Assembly: GCA_937952895.1 (NCBI GenBank)
Contig: CALFYC010000184.1
Span: 1-21,842 of the forward strand
DNA length: 21,842 bases
DNA from: an uncultured Neisseriaceae bacterium
Lineage (GTDB): Bacteria > Pseudomonadota > Gammaproteobacteria > Burkholderiales > UBA11063
Direction: 5' to 3'
The translations under genes were made by a program, and so were the position numbers. This document shows positions 15,247 to 21,842 of the stretch, one piece after another (the stretch's first letter is position 1; every line of letters begins with the position of its first letter). The notes beneath the pieces were generated by a model. That model made no database searches, had not been told where the DNA came from, and was given only the letters and a program-made list of their open reading frames with translations.

Positions 15247-16410
15247 TTAATCTTTAAGAAGTTTACTTAATTTAACTTTAGTTGTATTTGCATCCCAGGC
15301 ATGAACTAACATTGAAAGACTAATCTCATTGTGTGAGGTTAAAAAAACCTCAGTCCCTTTCATTAATTGCCAAACTTTTTGATTCAAATGTCGATTTGAT
15401 CTAAAGCCACTACCAATTAAAGATAATTTAACTAAATCAGAAGTAATTAACAAGTTTTTAATAGTCTTTATGGTTTTTAGCATTGGTTCTAAATTGATTA
15501 AATCAGATTTTTCAATTACAAAATTAACTTGTTTATTACTAATTTGTAACATATCTGTACTACAGATATCATATACTTTATCTAGAATTTTATATACTTC
15601 ATTTTCATATTCAAAATTTACCAATACCTGTTCTTCTTGAATAGTTAAACTGATAATTGGATAGCTTTCTAAATCATCTTTATTCATAACTATAGTTCCT
15701 TGATCTTGGGGCGCAAAAGTAGATAATACACGAACATTCGTTTTATATCGATAAGCTAATTCACAACTTCTTACATGTAATACTTTAGCACCTAGTGAAG
15801 TTGTTTCAAGCATTGATAAACCATCAATTTGGGTAATCCGCCTTGCTTCAGTTACTTTATTTGGATCAGCATTAAATACCCCATTTACATCAGTATAAAT
15901 ATCACATTCTTCTGCATTAAGGGCAACCGCTAAAGCTACTGCTGAAGTATCTGAACCACCACGACCTAAAGTAGTAATTTGATGATTAGTAGCAATACCT
16001 TGAAATCCTGCAACTACCACTACAAATCCATCATTTAAATTTTGGGTAATTTTAGTTGTATCTATAGTTTTAATTCGTGCTTGAGTAAAATCATTGGTTG
16101 TAGTTATGGGAACTTGCCAACCACAGTAACTAATTGATGGAATTTTTTGCTCCTGGAGAGCCATAGTTAATAAAGCAATGGTTACCTGCTCTCCAGTAGT
16201 TGCAATAACATCTAACTCACGTTTTGCAGGGTTATCCGAAATTTCTAAAGCTAAATTAATTAAGCGATTAGTCTCCCCACTCATAGCAGATACGACAATC
16301 ACTAATTGATGACGCTGATGATAAAACTTAGCAATATTTTTAGCTACTAACTTAATACGTTCTATTGTACCTACTGAAGTTCCACCATACTTTTGTACAA
16401 TTAGTGACAT
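15247..16410 (-). CDS. lysC: Aspartate kinase with divergent C-terminal ACT region
   Basis: Phosphorylates aspartate to aspartyl-4-phosphate, the first step toward Lys, Met, Thr and diaminopimelate. ATG 16410 is chosen because it gives the standard N-terminus MSLIVQKYGGTSVG; the frame opens earlier only at a TTG. The 387 residues include KYGGTS (7-12), SAMSGETN, TTGEQ (71-75), GFQGI, GRGGSDTSAVALA (from 149) and IYTDVNGVFNADP (from 171), so the kinase domain appears complete. The C-terminal third aligns only loosely with the paired ACT domains: SLIGSGFRSN replaces the usual SVVGVGMRS-type segment, and the family's ISTSEI becomes LTSHNEIS. Lysine or threonine feedback may therefore differ. It is the last gene of a minus-strand run after the peptide transporter, 60 bases upstream. 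Confidence 0.92.
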   Translation of the reverse strand: MSLIVQKYGGTSVGTIERIKLVAKNIAKFYHQRHQLVIVVSAMSGETNRLINLALEISDNPAKRELDVIATTGEQVTIALLTMALQEQKIPSISYCGWQVPITTTNDFTQARIKTIDTTKITQNLNDGFVVVVAGFQGIATNHQITTLGRGGSDTSAVALAVALNAEECDIYTDVNGVFNADPNKVTEARRITQIDGLSMLETTSLGAKVLHVRSCELAYRYKTNVRVLSTFAPQDQGTIVMNKDDLESYPIISLTIQEEQVLVNFEYENEVYKILDKVYDICSTDMLQISNKQVNFVIEKSDLINLEPMLKTIKTIKNLLITSDLVKLSLIGSGFRSNRHLNQKVWQLMKGTEVFLTSHNEISLSMLVHAWDANTTKVKLSKLLKD

Positions 16411-16470
16411 TATAATAATATACCATAGCAAATATTACTAAGCATTTATTTAACCTTCATTTTATATTAA

Positions 16471-17778
16471 TTAGCTTAATTTCATAATTTTTTCAATAAA
16501 GCGATTACTTAATATATGTAGAATCATAAATACTACACAAAAAGCAATTACCCATTCAAACATAGTGCATGGATTAAGTGATTGAGTTAAAGCACCAAAT
16601 TCACCACCTAACCACGCACCAATTGCCCAAGATATCATCATATTCATCGAAATAAAAGTCGAAGATAGTCCTTTAGGTGCAAAAGTAGTTGCAGCAGATA
16701 ATAAAACTGGAACGGTAATTAATTCACTAATCGCAAAAAATAAATAAAAAAGAATCAAGTATTCAGCATTACCAACATAATTAGGATTAGTTGCAATTTT
16801 AGATACTAAAGGTAGTAAACAAAAACATGCAATAGCTAATAAAACATAACCAGTTGCTAATTTATAACTTAAAGTAAAATCACTCTTAAATGCCCTTCCA
16901 ACTAATTGATAAAATTCGGCAACTAAAGGGGCTGCTATTATAATAATTACACTATAAGCTCCATAAAACCAAGTTGCAGGAATTTCCCAATGACCCAAGT
17001 GACGACCAATATTATGATCTGCATAAAGAGTTAATAATCCATATGGTAGTGCATAAATAATATTCCAAAATATGTTACTTACACAAAGTGTGAAATAAGT
17101 CCAAAATTTTTTATAATCATTAGAACTCCATTTTCCAACTTTTTCTTCACTAAATTTAGTTGGGGTTTCACCATAGCCTTTTAAGCTCTTATTTTTACAC
17201 ATAAAATAATTAGCTATAGCAACTACTAATCCAAGTGCAGCTGTTCCAAAAGCTAAACTAAAGCTTTTCTCCATTACTACCCCAGATATCATTGGTCCAA
17301 TAAATCCACCAATATTTATCGCCATATAAAAAATTGCAAAACCTGATTCTTTATCAATCGCATGACCTTCTTCTTTATTATCATAAAATTCACCAACAAT
17401 CGCGCTAATTGCAGGCTTCATTAAGCCACAACCTACAATTAGTAAAGCTAAACCTAGATATAACTGAATAATTCCTGGGAATGCTAAAGTTAAATGACCA
17501 AACATCATGATAATCGAACCAAATAAAATCGAATTTTTACGCCCAATAATCCTATCTGCAATATAACCCCCAAATACTGGAGAAACATAAACAGCCGCAC
17601 CATAAAAACCAGTTAAGCGCATTGCCTCTGCATCAGTCCAGCCAAGACCTCCATGGCTAACTTTAGCAGCAGCATATAATACTAAAATTGATTGCATAGT
17701 ATAAAAGCTAAAACGTTCCCACATTTCTATACTCGATAATGCCCATACTCCACGTGGGTATATTTTAAAAATATTCAT
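16471..17778 (-). CDS. POT-family proton-dependent oligopeptide transporter
   Basis: Major-facilitator-fold importer that moves di- and tripeptides inward with protons. From ATG 17778 (435 residues) the protein shows about 12 hydrophobic helices. The family signature ExxER[FY] is present as EMWERFSFY in the first helix, followed by FYGAAVYVSPVFGGYIADRI, GRKNSILFG and the second POT signature FAIFYMAINIGGFIGPMISG. The region resembles DtpA/DtpB-type transporters, but the substrate is not readable from sequence. A TTG 6 bases upstream is an alternative start; AAAGGAAG lies 3 bases before that TTG and 9 before the ATG. It begins 27 bases after msrBA and is likely co-transcribed with it and lysC. 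Confidence 0.92.
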   Translation of the reverse strand: MNIFKIYPRGVWALSSIEMWERFSFYTMQSILVLYAAAKVSHGGLGWTDAEAMRLTGFYGAAVYVSPVFGGYIADRIIGRKNSILFGSIIMMFGHLTLAFPGIIQLYLGLALLIVGCGLMKPAISAIVGEFYDNKEEGHAIDKESGFAIFYMAINIGGFIGPMISGVVMEKSFSLAFGTAALGLVVAIANYFMCKNKSLKGYGETPTKFSEEKVGKWSSNDYKKFWTYFTLCVSNIFWNIIYALPYGLLTLYADHNIGRHLGHWEIPATWFYGAYSVIIIIAAPLVAEFYQLVGRAFKSDFTLSYKLATGYVLLAIACFCLLPLVSKIATNPNYVGNAEYLILFYLFFAISELITVPVLLSAATTFAPKGLSSTFISMNMMISWAIGAWLGGEFGALTQSLNPCTMFEWVIAFCVVFMILHILSNRFIEKIMKLS

Positions 17779-17805
17779 GCTCAACTACTTCCTTTATAGA
17801 TAAAA

Positions 17806-18660
17806 TTAAAATTTCTTTTGCCATGAATGACAATATGGCGAGTTACCATTTTTCATATAATAATTTTGGTGATAATCCTCAGCAATCCAAAATGCTGATA
17901 CTGGCATTATTTTGGTTACAACATTGTACTTTAAAGAAACTAATTCTTGAATAACCATATTGATTATATTTAACTGCGTCTCATCATAATAAAAGATTGC
18001 ACTTAAATATTGCTCTCCAATATCTGGTCCTTGACCATTTATTTGAGTTGGATCATGAATTTCAAAAAAATATTTTATTAATTCTTTAAGACTAATTATA
18101 GATGGGTCAAATAGAACTCTAATTACTTCAAGATGACCTGTTTTACCCGCGCATACCTCTTTATAGCTAGGATTATCCAAATGACCACCACTATAACCAA
18201 CTTCAGTTTTTAGAACCCCAGATAGCTTATTTAAATAATATTGCACACCCCAAAAACATCCAGCAGCAAGAATTACTTCTTCACTATCCAAAACTTGTTG
18301 ATTATCAACAAAATCAAGTGATGCCGAATTCACACAATATCTGGTATTTAGAGGTGTAAAACCCTCACCATAAAACACATGGCCCAAATGTCCATCACAC
18401 CTAACACAAACAATTTCAGTTCTTATACCATCTACATCTGGTTCTAATTTAACATTATTTGCTATTTGTGCATCAAAACTTGGCCAACCACAACTTGAAT
18501 GAAATTTACTATCTGAACGAAATAAGGCAATTCCACAATTTCGGCATAAATAGGTTCCATCTTGATCAAACTGATTATATCTGCCAGTGCCAGGATATTC
18601 AGTTGCTTTATCCAAAATAATTTTTTTATTTTGGCTTATTAAACTTTTTGATTTAAACAT
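17806..18660 (-). CDS. msrBA: Fused peptide methionine sulfoxide reductase MsrB-MsrA
   Basis: Bifunctional repair enzyme reducing both diastereomers of methionine sulfoxide, normally with thioredoxin. The N-terminal MsrB domain (about 15-118, R-sulfoxide) has zinc cysteines 39/42 (CRNC) and 85/88 (CVRC), CGWPSF, GHVF and catalytic Cys109 in TRYCVNSASLDF. The C-terminal MsrA domain (about 127-284, S-sulfoxide) has catalytic Cys135 in AAGCFWGV, the TEVGYSGG segment, TGHLEVIRV, and EDYHQNYY; Cys277 is a candidate resolving cysteine. The order B-A is the reverse of Neisseria PilB (thioredoxin-like-A-B), and there is no signal peptide, so it should be cytosolic. It is probably the first gene of the msrBA - transporter - lysC run, with a TATAAT box upstream. 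Confidence 0.95.
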   Translation of the reverse strand: MFKSKSLISQNKKIILDKATEYPGTGRYNQFDQDGTYLCRNCGIALFRSDSKFHSSCGWPSFDAQIANNVKLEPDVDGIRTEIVCVRCDGHLGHVFYGEGFTPLNTRYCVNSASLDFVDNQQVLDSEEVILAAGCFWGVQYYLNKLSGVLKTEVGYSGGHLDNPSYKEVCAGKTGHLEVIRVLFDPSIISLKELIKYFFEIHDPTQINGQGPDIGEQYLSAIFYYDETQLNIINMVIQELVSLKYNVVTKIMPVSAFWIAEDYHQNYYMKNGNSPYCHSWQKKF

Positions 18661-18716
18661 AATACTATCAATTTGACATTTAAAAAATCAATTTATGAAT
18701 AATTAAAAGAAGATAT

Positions 18717-18722
18717 ATTATA
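18717..18722 (-). promoter_or_regulatory. Candidate -10 box (TATAAT) upstream of msrBA
   Basis: A consensus TATAAT on the minus strand, 56 bases before the msrBA ATG. The -35 position holds only a weak match (TGTAAA), so activation or a longer spacer may be involved. It would drive the minus-strand run to lysC. Confidence 0.4.
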
Positions 18723-18832
18723 CCTGATTTAAAAGATTTTTTACATTTATTTATAAAAAAATCACAAACTAATAAATGAATCCAGAATATATGACGCCTC
18801 TTAATCTATAAGCATCTTCAAATTTTTAAAAG

Positions 18833-20182
18833 CTAATTTTTGGCTTTAATTTTTACAATATATAAAATCGATAAAATTAATATCCATAAAGGCATAATAT
18901 ATACAGCTAGACTCATTGTTGGCATTCTTAGCATGGTAATTAAAACAAATATAAAAAATCCAATTGCCACAATAGATGAAAATGGATATAGTGGCATTTT
19001 ATAAAAAATATTCTGTCTATCAACTTGCCATCTAAAACAAATCTGCGCAATTAAAATCGTAATCCAATTAATCATCGCTGCAGTAGTTGCTAAAGCAAGC
19101 AGTATATAGAAAATTTGTTTAGGGTAAAAATAGTTTAGGATTACTGTTATAAAGATACATGATATTGAAAAAATCGTAGCTAAATAAGGAGCACCGCCAC
19201 TAGTTAATTTAATAAAATATTTAGGCGCATTACCCTGCCTTGCTAAATTAAACAACATTCTAGCAGTTCCATAAATTCCACTATTAAATGAAGAAAGTGC
19301 TGCAGCAATTGCAACCAAATTCATAAGAGCTGCAGCTTTAGGAATTCCAACTTTATTAAATACATCAACAAATGGGCTAATACTATTATCAATCTTATCC
19401 CATGGGTATAAACACATGATGATGGCTAGGACTAATACATAAAATACTGATATTCGAATAATAATTCCATTAATTGCAATTGGAATAGTCTTTTTCGGAT
19501 TATCTGATTCCCCTGCAGCAATACCAACTAATTCAGTACCACCAAAAGCAAAAATAACGACCACAAAAGATAATATAAACCCATGAAAACCACCTGTGAA
19601 AAATCCTCCATATTGCCATAAATTTTTAATATTTGAATGAATATCACCAGTATCAGTGCTTTGATTGGTAAAGATTAAATATAGGCCTATAATAATTAAA
19701 ATAATTATTGTGGTAACCTTAATACCTGTGAACCAAAATTCAAATTCTCCAAAAAATTTCACATTCATTAAGTTGATTAAACCAAAAAATGTCAATATTC
19801 CTAATGCAATTAGCCAATGATATTTACTAATTGGGATCCAGTAATCAAGAAACATCGTAGTTGCAGTTAATTCAAGCATGCTTACAATAATATAATTAAA
19901 CCAATAATTCCAACCAGCCATAAAACCTGCATATTGGTTAATATATTTATATGCATAAAAACTAAATGATCCAACATTTGGTTCATAAACTGTCATTTCA
20001 CCAAGAGCACGGATAACTATGTACATAATTATCCCACCGATAGTATAGGATAATAAAATTGATGGGCCAGCTAATTTAATTGATTCACCAGCCCCAAAAA
20101 ATAAACCAGTGCCAATTGCACTACCTAGGGCAATCATTAAAATATGTCGTGGTTTTAAAAGGCGTAATAAGTGTGGTCTCAT
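18833..20182 (-). CDS. APC-superfamily amino-acid permease (ProY/AAT-type)
   Basis: Inner-membrane secondary transporter of the amino acid-polyamine-organocation superfamily, AAT branch (ProY, AroP, LysP, GabP). The 449 residues give 12 predicted helices. Diagnostic segments: RHILMIALGSAIGTGLFFG with the unwound-helix GSAIGTGLF motif, AGPSILLSYTIGGIIMYIVI, RALGEMTVYEPNVGSFSFYA, and the helix-6 region FAFGGTELVGIAAGES. LMNVKFFGEFEFWF and GIYGTARML also match the branch. By eye it is closest to ProY-type permeases, but the substrate cannot be assigned. ATG follows AAGGT with a 7-base spacer. It lies 172 bases upstream of msrBA on the same strand and probably has its own promoter. Confidence 0.9.
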   Translation of the reverse strand: MRPHLLRLLKPRHILMIALGSAIGTGLFFGAGESIKLAGPSILLSYTIGGIIMYIVIRALGEMTVYEPNVGSFSFYAYKYINQYAGFMAGWNYWFNYIIVSMLELTATTMFLDYWIPISKYHWLIALGILTFFGLINLMNVKFFGEFEFWFTGIKVTTIIILIIIGLYLIFTNQSTDTGDIHSNIKNLWQYGGFFTGGFHGFILSFVVVIFAFGGTELVGIAAGESDNPKKTIPIAINGIIIRISVFYVLVLAIIMCLYPWDKIDNSISPFVDVFNKVGIPKAAALMNLVAIAAALSSFNSGIYGTARMLFNLARQGNAPKYFIKLTSGGAPYLATIFSISCIFITVILNYFYPKQIFYILLALATTAAMINWITILIAQICFRWQVDRQNIFYKMPLYPFSSIVAIGFFIFVLITMLRMPTMSLAVYIMPLWILILSILYIVKIKAKN

Positions 20183-20653
20183 ATCAATTACCTTATTTAG
20201 GTGATAACTTACCCGTGATTCTATATTAAGATCATTAAATTATGTTAGATATTTTAATTTTATACTACTTATGTTTAGGCAATACATTTCTAATAATGAA
20301 GTAAAACATTTTCAAATAAACAAACTTTTAATAAAGTATAGCTTTAATAATTATTTCATCCTTGAAATTTTATGTGCACAAAACTTTTCTGAAAACATAA
20401 GGAATCTACATAACTATAAATCTACGGCTAAGTAGCGTTTTTCTAAAAACTTTTTAACCTTATAATGATTTTCATTTAACTACATTTTTAAGTTTATTTC
20501 AATTAATTATTTGCCACTTTATTATCCATAATTTGAACATTTTTAATTTAACCTTAAAGTTATTAAATATTTATGCACAACCCCCTTTAAATGATGGTAT
20601 AATTAAAATCTTACTCCCCAGATTGATTGTCATTAATTTTTTAGAGGTATAAC
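20183..20653. other. Divergent intergenic region, permease to lipoprotein gene
   Basis: About 470 AT-rich bases between divergent genes. Apart from the lipoprotein promoter at 20595-20603 I see nothing recognisable: no remnant frame, tRNA or strong hairpin. A TATAAA on the minus strand near 20264 might serve the permease but lacks a good -35. Confidence 0.5.
20595..20603 (+). promoter_or_regulatory. Extended -10 promoter of the lipoprotein gene
   Basis: TGG followed by consensus TATAAT (20598-20603) forms an extended -10 element, with no strong -35 at the usual distance. It lies about 50 bases before the ATG at 20654. Confidence 0.5.
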
Positions 20654-21842
20654 ATGTGCGTAATTAAAAAGAGTAAAATTTTTATAACAATTCTATTTAG
20701 TTCTATTGCCTTATTAAGCTGCAACTCTGGGAATAGCATTACACCAAACAATACGCAACCCCAAACAATCACCATACCACAAAAAAATAATAAATCAACC
20801 GCTTCTAACAATAATAATTTTAATTTAAGAGGAATTAATTCAGGGTTAAGAATAGTATATAGCGGTAATGGATTTTTAGTTCAAATGTCTAACAATTCAA
20901 TTTACCTTACCGGAAATGGTGTAAACCAACATATTGTAGCAACAGTTGAAGATGGAAGTGGAATTATAACAGCTGCAGCAGTTGAGTACACAATAGGATC
21001 TACCATGGTTACAATTTTTGTTTTTGACCAAACTGGGAGATTTACAAAATTTATCCGTCTACTTAAAGATTCTTCTTCAAGTAGACCAGAAATTATTTCA
21101 TTCGATGGAGCACCTTCCGTCACTGAAAGTGAAAAACCTCTAATAGCAAGATATATTTCTGGAGGAGCAAGCTCTGGTAATTGTATTGTTACAGTTGAGA
21201 AAGGAGGTGCATATGCTTTTAACCCAAGTAATCCAAAATATACTACCTTATTGCCTATACAAATTGGGACAAGTTGGGTATCTGCATCTTATCAAGAAGC
21301 ACAACCTAGAACCCCAGATCATCCACCAGTTCCACCAACAATTACCTTAAGTGGAGTTGTATTAGGGGCGGTGCCAGTAATTTACCAAAAAGCCACTTTT
21401 GACATTAGTCCTTCAGATTCGTTATATAACCGAGATTCTTGGATTACAAAGAATTTGAAAAGTAATGCTCATATTGAACAAATACTTGATATTTTGGGTA
21501 AATTTATAGGGTTTTTGCCAAAAAATTCCACTTCCGGTCTAACCACCATTTCTATTTTTGAATCAGATGGAAGTGGTAAAGTCGTTACCCTTCCCACTTA
21601 TAATTATATTAATGATATAGCTGGTATAGAAGAAATCCCAGGTGGTGGAAATGGTCTTATTCTTGCAGTAACATCAGGTGCTGAAATAATCAGATCCTAT
21701 GATGGAGGAGAATCATGGCAAAAGGTTAATTATTTGGGTTCAGAAAGTGTAGTAGAATTCTATTCTATAGCACCATATGATAGATCTTTCATAATCTCAG
21801 GATTAGGCACGGATGGTCAAATTCATTTTTATACTACTGAAT
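20654..21842 (+). CDS. Putative surface lipoprotein with BNR-like repeat (3' partial)
   Basis: An open frame runs from ATG 20654 to the window edge (396 complete codons, no stop), preceded by AGAGGT at 5-base spacing. The N-terminus is a lipoprotein signal peptide (MCVIKKSKIFITILFSSIAL) with lipobox LLSC, lipidated Cys23 followed by Asn, which favours outer-membrane sorting. A low-complexity linker rich in Asn, Thr and Gln spans about 26-60. The remainder is beta-rich with repeated strand-turn units such as NGFLVQMSNNSIYLTGNG; the segment SYDGGESWQKV matches the BNR/Asp-box consensus (S.DGG..W), as in sialidase-like and Ycf48-type propellers. One clear box is visible; more may lie past the edge. 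The substrate or function cannot be read, and one Asp-box does not establish sialidase activity. It may be a surface-exposed or adhesion-type protein. Confidence 0.75.
   Translation, partial: MCVIKKSKIFITILFSSIALLSCNSGNSITPNNTQPQTITIPQKNNKSTASNNNNFNLRGINSGLRIVYSGNGFLVQMSNNSIYLTGNGVNQHIVATVEDGSGIITAAAVEYTIGSTMVTIFVFDQTGRFTKFIRLLKDSSSSRPEIISFDGAPSVTESEKPLIARYISGGASSGNCIVTVEKGGAYAFNPSNPKYTTLLPIQIGTSWVSASYQEAQPRTPDHPPVPPTITLSGVVLGAVPVIYQKATFDISPSDSLYNRDSWITKNLKSNAHIEQILDILGKFIGFLPKNSTSGLTTISIFESDGSGKVVTLPTYNYINDIAGIEEIPGGGNGLILAVTSGAEIIRSYDGGESWQKVNYLGSESVVEFYSIAPYDRSFIISGLGTDGQIHFYTTE

Noticed and set aside
16411..16431. Upstream extension of lysC to a TTG
   Set aside because: It adds MLWYIII before the standard MSLIVQKYGG start, with no ribosome-binding site.
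20902..21123. Minus-strand frame inside the lipoprotein gene
   Set aside because: The plus strand reads through with a signal peptide, promoter and ribosome-binding site; the antisense frame has no support.
1..21842. CRISPR arrays, rRNA or tRNA genes, intact insertion sequences
   Set aside because: No regularly spaced direct repeats, conserved RNA signatures, transposase genes or terminal repeats were seen on reading both strands.

Overview
The window is very AT-rich chromosomal DNA, roughly 30% GC by eye, from a Gram-negative proteobacterium. Type II secretion genes gspL-gspM-gspN, an LptM-type outer-membrane lipoprotein and a Zn-binding MsrB-MsrA fusion point that way. An E3 subunit with its own N-terminal lipoyl domain is typical of betaproteobacteria such as Neisseriales, so an AT-rich, Neisseriales-like betaproteobacterium is my best guess at low confidence. 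No rRNA, tRNA, CRISPR array or intact insertion sequence is visible.

Layout. (1) 1-3105, plus strand: the end of a type II secretion operon (gspL cut by the window edge, gspM, gspN), then rlmB. (2) 3106-6965: an accessory-looking island. On the minus strand it holds a large soluble hybrid histidine kinase that starts with an N-acyltransferase (GNAT/LuxI-like) domain, followed 15 bases downstream by a decayed ORF6N (phage antirepressor/Bro-N-like) gene. About 800 bases of non-coding, partly remnant DNA follow, with one strong hairpin. (3) 6966-12762, plus strand: housekeeping genes tyrS, an lptM-like lipoprotein, lpdA, nadK and recN, closely spaced and perhaps one or two transcripts, closed by a hairpin. 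(4) 12829-14258: two small minus-strand genes of unknown function (a 71-residue basic protein and a 4-cysteine exported protein) and a regulatory region rich in inverted repeats. (5) 14259-15134, plus strand: a short single-stranded DNA-binding protein and hemJ. (6) 15247-20182, minus strand: an amino-acid permease, then a probable msrBA - peptide transporter - lysC transcript. (7) 20654 to the end: the N-terminal part of a large lipoprotein with a BNR-like repeat, with its own extended -10 promoter.

How they fit together. Most of the window is core metabolism and maintenance: tRNA charging, the E3 step of 2-oxoacid dehydrogenases, NADP synthesis, double-strand-break repair, haem synthesis, methionine sulfoxide repair, and amino-acid and peptide uptake and synthesis. 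The most unusual element is the GNAT-PAS-kinase-REC-REC protein paired with the ORF6N remnant. It looks like a one-polypeptide acyl-metabolite or signal enzyme plus phosphorelay, and nothing visible identifies its ligand or output. Several starts here are refined from Shine-Dalgarno spacing: the kinase at TTG 6156, the lipoprotein at GTG 8192, nadK at ATG 10216, the small basic protein at ATG 13044, lysC at ATG 16410 and the peptide transporter at ATG 17778.
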